Under the pieces are notes generated by a model. The model had not been told where the DNA came from. It was given only the letters and a program-made list of their open reading frames with translations, and made no database searches. A stretch of 64,000 bases of DNA from CAYQLY01 sp964418605. GTDB lineage: Bacteria > Bacteroidota > Bacteroidia > Cytophagales > Cyclobacteriaceae. The stretch is from positions 1 through 64,000 of the forward strand of contig CAYQLY010000012.1 of NCBI GenBank assembly GCA_964418605.1, given 5' to 3'. This document shows, in pieces, positions 46,327-55,319 of the stretch; within the stretch, counting starts at the first letter, position 1; the number at the start of each line of letters is the position of its first letter. Both the position numbers and the translations under genes were made by a program.

Positions 46327-46416
46327 GCGTTGAATTATAAAATAAAAAGTAAAAATACAGATTCTACAGTTGATAAAAAGAATAGTTTTGATTAAAATAG
46401 AACATCCCAATAACAA

Positions 46417-47229
46417 GTGGAAAATCAAACCTATCAATTCAACTACAAAAAATCCACTATTCACTATGCTTTATTTGGCAAAGGAGAAAAAAAGCTTATT
46501 GCTTTTCATGGATTTGGTCAGAATCATTATACATTTAAGCCTTTTGAAGCTATTTTAACAGATTATACAATATATAGTTTTGATCTTTTTTTTCATGGAA
46601 GAAGCGAGTGGGGACATGGTGAGTCCACCTTAGAAAAAGAGGATTGGAAGGAAATGATGACTCGTTTCATCACAGAACATCATATCGATCGATTTTCTTT
46701 ACTTGGGTTCAGTATGGGCGGAAAGTTTGCTTTAGTCACAGCAGAATTTTTTGCTAACCAAGTAGATGAACTCTTTTTAATTGCACCAGATGGTATAAAA
46801 AGAAAATTTTGGTATATCCTAGCTACTCATTTTTTTTTCAAGCGGTATTTTAAACTATTGACCATTAAGCCACACATTTTTCATAATCTGGCTCTAATGC
46901 TAGAAAAATTAAAAATTGTAAAAAAGTGGGTAGTTCGATTTGCTGCAAGCCAAATGAATAGTGCAACAAAGAGAAGAAAGATATATAACTCATGGATAGT
47001 GTTTAAAAAAATAAAAACCAAAAGAAAAAAGATAATATATATTATAAATAAAAATAAAATAAAATTAATAATATTTATAGGCAAATACGATAAAATAATA
47101 AAATACAGGTCGATTCAAAAATTTAGCTCAAAAATACAATCATCAAAATTACATGTACTTGAATGTGGGCATCACCACATGATTGAACAAACCATCAATT
47201 ATTTAAAAAAGGGAAACTATTTATATTAA
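46417..47229 (+). CDS. alpha/beta hydrolase
   Basis: 270 residues from a GTG start. The oxyanion loop is HGFGQNH, the nucleophile elbow is GFSMGG (Ser99), the acid is probably in GKYDKI and the general base is in ECGHHHMIEQ near the C-terminus. The second half is unusually rich in Lys and Ile (KIKTKRKKIIYIINKNKIKLIIF) because the DNA there is extremely AT-rich. The substrate is unknown. Confidence 0.85.
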   Translation: MENQTYQFNYKKSTIHYALFGKGEKKLIAFHGFGQNHYTFKPFEAILTDYTIYSFDLFFHGRSEWGHGESTLEKEDWKEMMTRFITEHHIDRFSLLGFSMGGKFALVTAEFFANQVDELFLIAPDGIKRKFWYILATHFFFKRYFKLLTIKPHIFHNLALMLEKLKIVKKWVVRFAASQMNSATKRRKIYNSWIVFKKIKTKRKKIIYIINKNKIKLIIFIGKYDKIIKYRSIQKFSSKIQSSKLHVLECGHHHMIEQTINYLKKGNYLY

Positions 47230-47270
47230 ATTTCGTAAATGCCTTTTATAGTAACAAAACCGCAAGAAAC

Positions 47271-48353
47271 ATGAGATCCTCATCAACGAAACACGCCAAA
47301 ACATTGATTTATCTTTCTGTACTTTTTATAGCATTATTAAGCACCACATGCGATCCATCTAAAGAATATATTTCACCAAACTCAACATCAACTATTGAAC
47401 AACTTGGTAGCATAAATGGAGACTTTATAAATGTTTGTAATTCACAAACATTTACATTGCTAGCTGGGCAAACCATAAATGCAGGAACAGTAAAGGTCTC
47501 TAACGATAATAGCAACCTATATGTAACCTACTCAGCCACATCTCCAGCATGCTTTGGAACTCTACATCTTTGGGTAGGATCAGCAGACCCTACTTCTATT
47601 AACTCTACCTTACCACGGACCCCAAATGGAGTGCCTATTCCTGGACAATTTCCATATACTTACGATACTCAAAGTGGAAGTATTTATACCTTCACAATTC
47701 CATTGATTGATATTTTTGAATTAAACGGTATTTGTAATTCAACCGTGTATGTAGTTGCTCACGCAGAAATGGATATGGATTGCAACTCTTCTACCAATGA
47801 TGGTCAAACAGCTTTTGGAGGAAATAACAGCGGAACAGGACCTCGTTGGTGGTATTATGCAAACTATCCTGTAATATGTTGTGAAAATCCTCTTCCTCCA
47901 GCTAGAAAAATAGGAACTGCTTACGCGTACGGAGATTACATATGGACTACCGATCCAAAATCAAATCCAGAAGGATTACCAAGCCTTAAACTTACTAAGA
48001 ACCGTTGGGGATGGGCTATTAATATAAAAAATACTGGAACAAGTTATCATAACTTATACGTAGGAGCTGGTTTAAATAACATATCAAAAGCTTTGTTGGT
48101 CGGGGTAGTAAAAATAGATTATGACGGCTCACAAGTAACTGTGACATACAATTACAATAGTGGATATTCTATGGAAGAAGTTCACATCTATGCTGGCGAC
48201 CTTTCTCCAACAGTCATAGCTCCTGGTCAATATGGACACAACATGTATTTTAGCCCCTTTGTTTCAACTTACACGACAACATTTTCTGTAAATGATACCA
48301 ATGGAGATGGCATCTGGATCATTGCCCATGCAGGAGCAGCTTACGGTTTATAA
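47271..48353 (+). CDS. lipoprotein with a duplicated domain, function unknown
   Basis: 360 residues with a lipobox (ALLSTTCDPS). Two similar halves are seen: one with FGTLHLWVGSADP, PFPY-type turn, TFTIPL and VYVVAHAEMD; the other with MEEVHIYAGDLSP, PGQYGHNMYF, TTTFSV and IWIIAHAGAA. This points to a tandem duplication of a beta-sandwich of about 150 residues. The protein resembles extracytoplasmic hypothetical proteins; no enzyme motif is visible. Confidence 0.65.
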   Translation: MRSSSTKHAKTLIYLSVLFIALLSTTCDPSKEYISPNSTSTIEQLGSINGDFINVCNSQTFTLLAGQTINAGTVKVSNDNSNLYVTYSATSPACFGTLHLWVGSADPTSINSTLPRTPNGVPIPGQFPYTYDTQSGSIYTFTIPLIDIFELNGICNSTVYVVAHAEMDMDCNSSTNDGQTAFGGNNSGTGPRWWYYANYPVICCENPLPPARKIGTAYAYGDYIWTTDPKSNPEGLPSLKLTKNRWGWAINIKNTGTSYHNLYVGAGLNNISKALLVGVVKIDYDGSQVTVTYNYNSGYSMEEVHIYAGDLSPTVIAPGQYGHNMYFSPFVSTYTTTFSVNDTNGDGIWIIAHAGAAYGL

Positions 48354-48372
48354 AACACACTCAATACAAACT

Positions 48373-48423
48373 TATACTAATTCTCTAAAAGCTCATTAAG
48401 AATTTCTTTAGAGAATTAGTATA
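48373..48423 (+). terminator. long hairpin after the duplicated-domain lipoprotein gene
   Basis: A perfect 17-bp inverted repeat (TATACTAATTCTCTAAA and its complement) with a 17-nt loop, 20 bp after the stop. It has no long T-run, so it could be a terminator, an mRNA-stabilising structure or a small RNA. Confidence 0.6.
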
Positions 48424-48508
48424 TTTAAATACTTCAATAAACTTAAATAGAACAATAACTTATTTAATAAACTTTCGTAACTTTAAACACTAAAAAAAAG
48501 CAAAACAC

Positions 48509-49345
48509 ATGAAAACAATCCGAACATGGAGTATGGCTATCGCAACGAGCGCCCTACTCACTTATGGTTTACTAAGCTGTACAAAAAGTAAAAATGAAGT
48601 CAATCCTGAAGACACTGAAACAACTCAATCCAATGAAGTGATCCAAGATGATCAATCAGCTCAAAATGAAAACGATGAGCTCGATAATATGTCTGAAGAT
48701 CTATTCGATGAAAATGGACTAAACCAACGCCTATACACTGAGCCCTGTGTCAAAATCACAAAAGAGGCTAATAAAATTACATTTGACTTTGGAACAGATG
48801 GATGTAAAGTAAAAGGCAGAACAAGAAAGGGAAAAATGATTATCGAGTATACAGGCAAATACAGAATAGCTGGAAGTATATTTACCTTTACATTTGATAA
48901 TTATACCGTTGACGGACGAAAAATAGAAGGCACACGCGTAGTCACTAACAAAGGAAATAATACCTACGAAATAAAAGCAACCAACATGAAAATCACTTTC
49001 CCAGATGGAAGTTTTTCTACATGGTCCTCCACACGTACACGGATATGGGATACCAAAGGCACTCCACTTAACTTCAATGATGATGAACTCAAAATCTATG
49101 GAACAGCAGATGGTGTAGGAAGAAATAAAAAAGCATATACCGCTGTAGTGGATGCAGCAAAACCATTAATCATAAAATTATCGTGTGCAGCTACTGATCG
49201 TATATTCTTACCTGTCAGTGGTGAATTAGTCGTCACGATGGAAAAAAAGAAACGAACCATCAATTATGGAAATGGGGAATGTGATAAAGTAGTAACTGTA
49301 ACACTTGAAGGAGGAGCAGCGATTTCATTAGAGTTAAAACAATAA
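48509..49345 (+). CDS. lipoprotein, function unknown
   Basis: 278 residues with a lipobox (TYGLLSCTKSK). An acidic, low-complexity linker (NEVNPEDTETTQSNEVIQDD) precedes a beta-rich C-terminus with ITFDFGTDGCKVKGRTRKGKMIIEYTG, GTRVVTNKG and YGNGECDKVVTVTLEGG. This pattern is common in Bacteroidota conserved hypothetical lipoproteins. No specific family recognised. Confidence 0.7.
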   Translation: MKTIRTWSMAIATSALLTYGLLSCTKSKNEVNPEDTETTQSNEVIQDDQSAQNENDELDNMSEDLFDENGLNQRLYTEPCVKITKEANKITFDFGTDGCKVKGRTRKGKMIIEYTGKYRIAGSIFTFTFDNYTVDGRKIEGTRVVTNKGNNTYEIKATNMKITFPDGSFSTWSSTRTRIWDTKGTPLNFNDDELKIYGTADGVGRNKKAYTAVVDAAKPLIIKLSCAATDRIFLPVSGELVVTMEKKKRTINYGNGECDKVVTVTLEGGAAISLELKQ

Positions 49346-49366
49346 TTAATTGCATTTTTTATTACT

Positions 49367-49406
49367 AAACTAAAAAAAGGGATATTAATATCCCTTTTTT
49401 TAGTTT
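49367..49406. terminator. bidirectional terminator between lipoprotein and TPR genes
   Basis: A perfect 40-bp palindrome with core GGGATATTAATATCCC and flanks of A7 and T7, ending exactly before the stop codon of the minus-strand TPR gene. It serves both convergent genes. Confidence 0.92.
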
Positions 49407-50609
49407 TTAATCTCGCCGATGCTTTTTTTTCTTTTTCTGTTCAGCAAAATAGTCTTTAGCTGCTTTATACGTACGATGATCCCGATCAGCATACTTCATA
49501 ATTTGCCGGTAATAAAGAGCTGCTGAATCATGATCATTCTGAGCAACAGCTATAATGGCCAATCGATATAACGCATATAAAAAATAACCACTATCAAACT
49601 CTTGTAAATGCTGTGTAAACTCAAGTGCGCGATTATAATACTGTTTAGCTTTTGAGTAATCCTTATAAAATTCATAAATCTGTCCTAAAAAAAAGCTCGC
49701 ATATTTGCCACTGGTTGCCTCATAACCTACATAAGAACTATCAATTTTTTGCAAAATAGAAAGAGACGTTTTTTCTGCTTCATCATAATAACCAGCATAA
49801 TATAACGTACGGGCATAAAAACGTTGAAAATAAGAATTATCCGGAAAAGTCTGTGCTAAATATTTAGCATAAGGCAAAGCCGCCACTTGATTACTTTCCA
49901 AACTTCCATAAATGATCATCAAAAAACATTGTGCTTCTGTCCGCGTATAAAATGCATTATTACCTACTTCTTTTAATTGCTCAAGACCTAGCTTCTTATC
50001 TCCATCTGGGAAAAGCCAAAGAATCGATTTAAAAAATCTATAATTTTCTGGAATCCACTCTGCAAAATAATTATACAACCCATCACCAAATAAAAATTCC
50101 GGACTTAATTCATTCTGCCCCTTACTTACCTCCAAATAATCTAATGCATGTTTACCAGCTACTGTGGATTTACGCCACCATCCACGCTCTGAATAGAGAC
50201 GACCTTTAAATCCATACCCTGCTGCAAGAAAAAAGGCTGCTTCAATATTTTTATCATTAGCATCATACAACTCTTCAGCAAAATAAATAGCCGAATCCAT
50301 ATATGCTAAAAATCGGTCATCATAGTGATCATTATCTACATTAGGCATGATTCTCCACCACTGGCTTAGTCCTAATAAAAAATAAGGCAACGGATGTTTA
50401 GGAAAACGTTCTTTTAATTTATAAAACTGCTTTTCTGCTTTTTCAAATTTAAAATTATACATATCATTGACAGCATCCGTAGATTCCATCTGCACATTCA
50501 TATCCAATAGCAGCATCTTAAGAGAGTCTGATTGTGTATAACCTCTTCCTGAGAAAAAAACCACAATTAGTATTAAAATAAATACAAAAACATTATATTT
50601 CTTAACCAT
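49407..50609 (-). CDS. exported TPR-repeat protein
   Basis: 400 residues with a signal peptide (MVKKYNVFVFILILIVVFFSGRGYTQ). TPR-like helix pairs are seen at NFKFEKAEKQFYKLKERFPKHPLPYFLLG, NSYFQRFYARTLYYAGYYDEAEKTS, FFLGQIYEFYKDYSKAKQYYNRALEF and RLAIIAVAQNDHDSAALYYRQIM. The C-terminus is very basic (KKKKKHRRD). A scaffolding role in the periplasm is inferred only. Confidence 0.8.
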   Translation of the reverse strand: MVKKYNVFVFILILIVVFFSGRGYTQSDSLKMLLLDMNVQMESTDAVNDMYNFKFEKAEKQFYKLKERFPKHPLPYFLLGLSQWWRIMPNVDNDHYDDRFLAYMDSAIYFAEELYDANDKNIEAAFFLAAGYGFKGRLYSERGWWRKSTVAGKHALDYLEVSKGQNELSPEFLFGDGLYNYFAEWIPENYRFFKSILWLFPDGDKKLGLEQLKEVGNNAFYTRTEAQCFLMIIYGSLESNQVAALPYAKYLAQTFPDNSYFQRFYARTLYYAGYYDEAEKTSLSILQKIDSSYVGYEATSGKYASFFLGQIYEFYKDYSKAKQYYNRALEFTQHLQEFDSGYFLYALYRLAIIAVAQNDHDSAALYYRQIMKYADRDHRTYKAAKDYFAEQKKKKKHRRD

Positions 50610-50700
50610 CTTTATTATATACTACTAGTATAATACTTTTTTTATTTAACAATACAAATTTGTGAATTATAATTAAAATTGAAAAATAGAAACTTTACTA

Positions 50701-51612
50701 ATGAATATCGAACTGCTGCACCAACTCTGCCAACTTCACGGCCCTTCGGGAAATGAAAAAGCGGTAAGAGACTTTATTTTAGACTATATACATAAACACA
50801 AGTCGACATGGCGTACAGAACCAACCATTATAACGGAACACTTACAAGACTCTATTCTAGTCGTATTTGGCAATCCTCGCACAGCTGTTTTCGCGCATAT
50901 GGACTCTATTGGATTTACCACAAGATACAATAATGAGCTTGTAGAAATCGGACATCCTTCAATAGAAAATGGCTATCAACTTATCGGAGCAGACAGTCAA
51001 GGCCCTATTCATGGCACTTTAAAAATAGAAGAAGAAACTGAAAAATTACGCATTGACTTTCCACGAGAAATTGACCGAGGCACAGAGTTGACATTTGAAT
51101 GTATTTTCAAAGAAACGGACGACTATGTTCAATCCTGTTATTTAGATAATCGACTCGGTATATATGTGGCACTTCAGTTAATGGAAACACTACAACATGG
51201 AATCATTGCTTTTTCGTGTTGGGAAGAACATGGAGGAGGTTCTGTTCCTTATCTTGCCAAAGTACTATACGAACAATTTCAGATTACCCAAACACTGATA
51301 TGCGATATTACATGGGTAACGTCAGGCGTCCATCATGGTGTTGCTGTATCAATGCGCGATCGACTGGTTCCACGAAAAGCCTACATTGAAAAAATTATAT
51401 CTATTCTTCGCTCATCCTCTGTTCCATTTCAGTTAGAAGTCGAAGGACAAGGTTCAAGTGATGCACGAGAACTACAAACCTCTCCCTACCCGTTCGATTG
51501 GTGCTTTATAGGAGCACCTGAATCAGGTGTACATTCTCCTGAAGAAAAAGTACACAAAAAAGATATTGAGAGCATGATAGAGGTTTATAAATTACTGTTA
51601 GATAAACTATAA
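50701..51612 (+). CDS. M42-like metallo-aminopeptidase
   Basis: 303 residues. Metal-ligand motifs include FAHMDSIGF, SCYLDNRLG (bridging Asp), WEEHGGG (catalytic Glu pair), QGSSDARE and GVHSPEEK. The N-terminal LHQLCQLHGPSGNE is typical of M42/M20-type aminopeptidases. It is a little shorter than the usual 340-350 residues. It lacks a signal peptide, so it probably trims cytoplasmic peptides. Confidence 0.8.
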   Translation: MNIELLHQLCQLHGPSGNEKAVRDFILDYIHKHKSTWRTEPTIITEHLQDSILVVFGNPRTAVFAHMDSIGFTTRYNNELVEIGHPSIENGYQLIGADSQGPIHGTLKIEEETEKLRIDFPREIDRGTELTFECIFKETDDYVQSCYLDNRLGIYVALQLMETLQHGIIAFSCWEEHGGGSVPYLAKVLYEQFQITQTLICDITWVTSGVHHGVAVSMRDRLVPRKAYIEKIISILRSSSVPFQLEVEGQGSSDARELQTSPYPFDWCFIGAPESGVHSPEEKVHKKDIESMIEVYKLLLDKL

Positions 51613-51626
51613 ACCTATTCTATTCT

Positions 51627-52745
51627 TTACTTTACAATAAAGGGCATTGGTGTAAAGCAAAGTATAAATATAATAAGACTAATCCAACCTATTAGTTTAC
51701 GTTTTCTATCCAATGGATAATCGTATAAAACAGGTGGATGATAAATACCCACCACTCTACCCAAGAAAAATGCAAACACTAACCATCCATGATAGCCCTG
51801 TACACCAGGAAATGCATAAGACAACAAAAACTGAGTGGTAAAAATAACAACCGCCGCTAACAACGCATTTCGAATACCGTGAAATACTCTAGAAAAGAGG
51901 AGATATAAAAACCCAACATATAAAAGTCCATTCCACCATAAACTTTCCATTGCCTGAAAAGGTGTAATAACTCCCAATCCAGCATAACTTACAAAGAGAA
52001 CAAATAATACCGATGAAATAATACGATGATTTTTCTCTCCTAGTAATCCATATAAAATATGTCCACCATCCAACTGGCCAATTGGCATTAAGTTAAGCGC
52101 TGTAAAAAACAAAGCCAGGTATCCTGCAAATAACCAAGGATAGTGCATCATTTCATAAGAATTAGGGACTAGCGAAGGGTCTTTAACAACTACTTTTTCA
52201 AAAAATATAAAAATTAAATTTTTTCCTAATGCAAATGAGTTTTCTACATTCTCATAAACATACTTTGCATAATCTAATCCAAACACTTTATATTCTGGAT
52301 GAATAGTAAAAATATACTCTGGTGCAGGTAAATGTGTAAAACCATAATATAAAACACCCATAGCTACAATAAATCCAGCCAATGGTCCAGCTACACCAAT
52401 ATCAAAATACTCTTTACGCGTGGTTACAGCTCCTTTGATACGAATAAAGGCACCCATTGTACCAATACTTGGAACTAAACTAAAAAACCAAAAGGGGATA
52501 TAATAAGGCAATGTAACCTGAATACGATACCATTTAGCTGTAAAATAATGACCAAACTCATGAACAGTTAAAATAACTAAGAAAGGAACTGAAAAATATA
52601 ACCCATAAAAAATTTCAGACCATGTTAATGGATGATCAGAAAAAAATACAGACCTTGCAAATATCCACTCCGCCCCAGCCAATGTTGTTGTGATAAATGT
52701 AACAACAAAAAGAAATAGATTAAATAACTTGCTCATCCAAATCAT
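51627..52745 (-). CDS. site-2 protease family (M50) membrane metallopeptidase
   Basis: About 372 residues from the ATG at 52745; alternative ATGs are at 52769 and 52736. It is polytopic with the zinc motif HEFGHYFTAKWY and, near the middle, NLMPIGQLDGGH containing the third ligand Asp. MGAFIRIKGAVTTRKEYFDIGVAGPLAGF is typical of the S2P/FtsH-independent group. It probably cuts membrane-embedded substrates; none is indicated here. Convergent with the M42-like gene. Confidence 0.88.
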   Translation of the reverse strand: MIWMSKLFNLFLFVVTFITTTLAGAEWIFARSVFFSDHPLTWSEIFYGLYFSVPFLVILTVHEFGHYFTAKWYRIQVTLPYYIPFWFFSLVPSIGTMGAFIRIKGAVTTRKEYFDIGVAGPLAGFIVAMGVLYYGFTHLPAPEYIFTIHPEYKVFGLDYAKYVYENVENSFALGKNLIFIFFEKVVVKDPSLVPNSYEMMHYPWLFAGYLALFFTALNLMPIGQLDGGHILYGLLGEKNHRIISSVLFVLFVSYAGLGVITPFQAMESLWWNGLLYVGFLYLLFSRVFHGIRNALLAAVVIFTTQFLLSYAFPGVQGYHGWLVFAFFLGRVVGIYHPPVLYDYPLDRKRKLIGWISLIIFILCFTPMPFIVK

Positions 52746-52854
52746 ATTGTCAATTAATAAGCAATGCAAATGTAAATGATTTTAGAACAAGAGAAAAATG
52801 ATTGCGCAGATTATAGAGAATTTTCTCAGCATACTTATAAACTACGGACATTTT

Positions 52855-53805
52855 TCAAAAAATTACAGTTTTCCTACTATCACACACTCTTTCTTTTTTT
52901 ATATTAAAACGTTGATATCCTGTTTGAATCGCTCCGCTTTTTTCTTCTAATTTTACTAATAAATTTTGGGGAATACAATTATTCGAAATGTCCAATAATT
53001 CTAAATGTTCAAAGTTATTCCAATTAGCTAGAATAAACTCAGCGCCCTCGTCGTTTAAATTGCTGTCAGAAATATCAATAATTTTAATTTGCTTTAGAAT
53101 TAAACTATCCTTTAATTTTAACATTATATCATTAGCAAAGTCACATTTACAAGTAAAATGTTCAAGGGAGTTAAAATTTTTATTGTTAAATAAATTTTCA
53201 AATATATTAGCTGACTCCCCCCAAGAATAAAAATAGTTGCCAAGTGTAATTTCCAAATGTCTTAAATTAGGCAAACATGCTTTTCCAAATACATGAAAAA
53301 ATTTGGGTTCAGTGGAATCAATTCTGAATGTCAAACTTTTCAAATTACTGTGATTTAAATGATCCGAATCATCGGAATAATTATTGCCCGTACTAAGTTT
53401 ATTAGCTTGAATGACTAATTGCTCTAATTTGGGTAGCGAATGTATTAAGGCAAATAGATTTGGAATTGATAGTTGCCAACTTGAACCGTCCATTTCAAAA
53501 TCATCTGAAATATAAGACCCTTTTTCATAATCAGGATAAATCGCAGCCCCAATGCCAAGTTTATGTAAGTTGAGTTTGTTTTTAATTATAGTCTCAATTA
53601 TTTTATCGAAACATCCGTGATGCTCGACAAGTGTAACAACGAAAAGCGTCATTAATTTTTTTCGTAAATCCTCATCTGTTAATAATTCTCTCAATTGAGT
53701 GTTACATTTATCCCCATAAAAATCGGATGGATAAGGAGATTCAAAATCTAAAGCTAGTCCTCTGCCAGAATCATTAAAAATAATATAATTTTTATTCTGT
53801 TGCAT
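52855..53805 (-). CDS. leucine-rich-repeat-like protein, unknown function
   Basis: 316 residues, soluble, no signal peptide. The C-terminal two-thirds has LRR-like units (LPKLEQLVIQANKLS, NLKSLTFRID, LPNLRHLEITLGN, LKQIKIIDISDSNLNDEGAEFI, FEHLELLDISNNCIPQNL). This resembles the STM4015-type proteins by pattern, but I cannot confirm it. It sits among accessory genes between the M50 gene and the tRNA. Ligand unknown. Confidence 0.65.
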   Translation of the reverse strand: MQQNKNYIIFNDSGRGLALDFESPYPSDFYGDKCNTQLRELLTDEDLRKKLMTLFVVTLVEHHGCFDKIIETIIKNKLNLHKLGIGAAIYPDYEKGSYISDDFEMDGSSWQLSIPNLFALIHSLPKLEQLVIQANKLSTGNNYSDDSDHLNHSNLKSLTFRIDSTEPKFFHVFGKACLPNLRHLEITLGNYFYSWGESANIFENLFNNKNFNSLEHFTCKCDFANDIMLKLKDSLILKQIKIIDISDSNLNDEGAEFILANWNNFEHLELLDISNNCIPQNLLVKLEEKSGAIQTGYQRFNIKKERVCDSRKTVIF

Positions 53806-53964
53806 TACCCGTTTCTGCTATAATGAATTTTAAATGGTTCCAATATTAGTACTAACTTTTTACAGATCTACTATAGACAAGTATTTTACAACAAATATTG
53901 ATACATGGCACAAACCCGAACCTCTTGCAAATACGCTGTTAGATGTAGCACATTTTATTTTTTT

Positions 53965-54537
53965 TTAATTTAATAGAACTATTATTTCTCTATTGATATC
54001 CCTTCCACATAGCCCAGATGCTTTGATATATAAACTATTATTAATAAGTTTTATACTTTCTATATAAGAATTCACTTTCTCTTTTAAATGCATTATTGGG
54101 AAATAAGAATTTTTTATATAAATCAGGCTATAATAATCTTGACATTCACATACATTGTCAGGAGGAAAACAAGCATTCTCATATTGATAAATGATTACAT
54201 TATTAAATTCATACTTCTTTATAAATACAGGACCTCCTATAAACCCTTCTTGCCCAACCGATAATACAGAGCAAAGAAATAATACAACTACTAAAACAAT
54301 TACTATTCCTGAAAATAAAATAGATTTTAACCAAAATTTAAATTTTAGATTTTTATTATTGCGATAATTATTCGCTAAATATTTAATGAAATAAAACAAT
54401 CCAAGCAATGCACTTATAGCAAAAATAATTATAACAGAAATCCTTTGTACATTTTCATAGTTCGGGATAAAATTAATTTGGCTGATAAGTGTTTTTATTA
54501 ACAGTAAAATAAAAAAAAGTAAAAATATCTTTTTCAT
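53965..54537 (-). CDS. membrane protein of unknown function
   Basis: 190 residues with three hydrophobic segments (about 4-24, 33-52 and 71-91) and a C-terminal domain of about 95 residues. That domain has four to five cysteines (ENACFPPDNVCECQDY, GLCGRD), which suggests a disulfide-stabilised extracytoplasmic fold. No family recognised. DNA is very AT-rich. The gap to the neighbouring LRR gene (158 bp) holds nothing recognisable. Confidence 0.6.
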   Translation of the reverse strand: MKKIFLLFFILLLIKTLISQINFIPNYENVQRISVIIIFAISALLGLFYFIKYLANNYRNNKNLKFKFWLKSILFSGIVIVLVVVLFLCSVLSVGQEGFIGGPVFIKKYEFNNVIIYQYENACFPPDNVCECQDYYSLIYIKNSYFPIMHLKEKVNSYIESIKLINNSLYIKASGLCGRDINREIIVLLN

Positions 54538-54660
54538 ATTAATTTGTTCGTTCTACTTGTATTACACGTAACTTGCGATTATAGCAAATATACTAAAAAT
54601 CATGCGTATATCTTTTCTCAACGTAGTTTAAAGTTAGTAGTTATTAATAAATTTATTTTT

Positions 54661-55042
54661 TATAACCCGTCGTGCATTTAGGAAAACCAGATATTATAAT
54701 GATAAATTATAACTGTTTTAATGGTCAGAAATAGACAAATAAAATAAGTATAAAACCTATTTAACCCTAAAATACTGTAAAGGGGCGCGGGTGGGATGTC
54801 CACAAAAGTGCGAACTGAAGGGTTCGTCGGCCTATGCGGCGTTGGGTTGCGGGTAAGAGAACCCTTCAGTTGGATTTTGTGGTGTCCTTTTACTCATGGT
54901 TAAAAGATTATTCTCTAAAGGTATTCGTGAATGCTTCGCATTTCTTTGTCCCTTTCTTTTAGACAAGCAAAAGAAAGGGAAAGAAAACAAAGCAATCTAT
55001 TAAATAGAAAAACCTTATAGCCTAAATGCACAACGGGTTTTA
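54661..55042. mobile_element. MITE-like non-coding element with terminal inverted repeats
   Basis: Ends are near-perfect inverted repeats of 22 bp (54661-54682 and 55021-55042, 20 of 22 matching; core CGTGCATTTAGG at the left end, its near-complement at the right). Inside are a GC-richer block, a long imperfect inverted repeat (54800-54825 with 54859-54882, 33-nt loop), a hairpin with an 11-bp stem (54950-54960 with 54969-54979) and a small AATGC/GCATT hairpin. No reading frame of note is present. No transposase is visible and I cannot see a target duplication. It could also be a REP-type repeat. Confidence 0.6.
54800..54882. repeat. long inverted repeat inside the MITE-like element
   Basis: The left arm CCACAAAA...AACTGAAGGGTTC pairs with the right arm GAACCCTTCAGTT...TTTTGTGG, with an internal mismatch of a few bases; loop 54826-54858 is GC-rich. 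The GC content is clearly above the flanks. Confidence 0.75.
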
Positions 55043-55184
55043 TATATTAATTCTATTGTTATAATTTAAAAATAAACATATAGTGAAAAAAATAAAAAAC
55101 AGCTTTTCAGAAAAAGAATAAATAGTAGCTTACAATCCCATTTGTGAAACCCAGTTAAAATATGTAAAATTGCAATCCTTTTCG

Positions 55185-55258
55185 GGGCCCGTAGCTCAGA
55201 CGGTTAGAGCACCTGACTCATAATCAGGGGGTCCTTGGTTCGATCCCAAGCGGGCCCA
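55185..55258 (+). tRNA. tRNA with anticodon CAT (Met or Ile2)
   Basis: Acceptor stem GGGCCCG (55185-55191) pairs with CGGGCCC (55251-55257), with discriminator A at 55258. The D-arm includes GTAGCTCAGACGGTTAGAGC, the anticodon loop is CTCATAA (anticodon CAT) in stem CTGA/TCAG, and the T-arm is CTTGG-TTCGATC-CCAAG. No CCA is encoded. Elongator Met versus lysidine-modified Ile cannot be separated from sequence alone. Confidence 0.9.
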
Positions 55259-55319
55259 CAATCACTCTCTTCCATTTTTTTGGCTGAAAGTGTTTTTACT
55301 AAGACAACTAACTACTTAT

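Noticed and set aside
46327..46464. N-terminal extension of purL
   Set aside because: It adds a hydrophobic stretch unlike PurL, and MDHLPIPTFETAKKLGLL is the normal N-terminus.
46880..47100. Possible frameshift or decay in the alpha/beta hydrolase C-terminal half
   Set aside because: The frame stays open to the catalytic His region; the odd Lys/Ile-rich sequence fits extreme AT content rather than a shift.
54541..54660. A gene or RNA in the left flank of the MITE-like element
   Set aside because: No open frame, stem or promoter pattern stands out; the stretch is plain AT-rich DNA.
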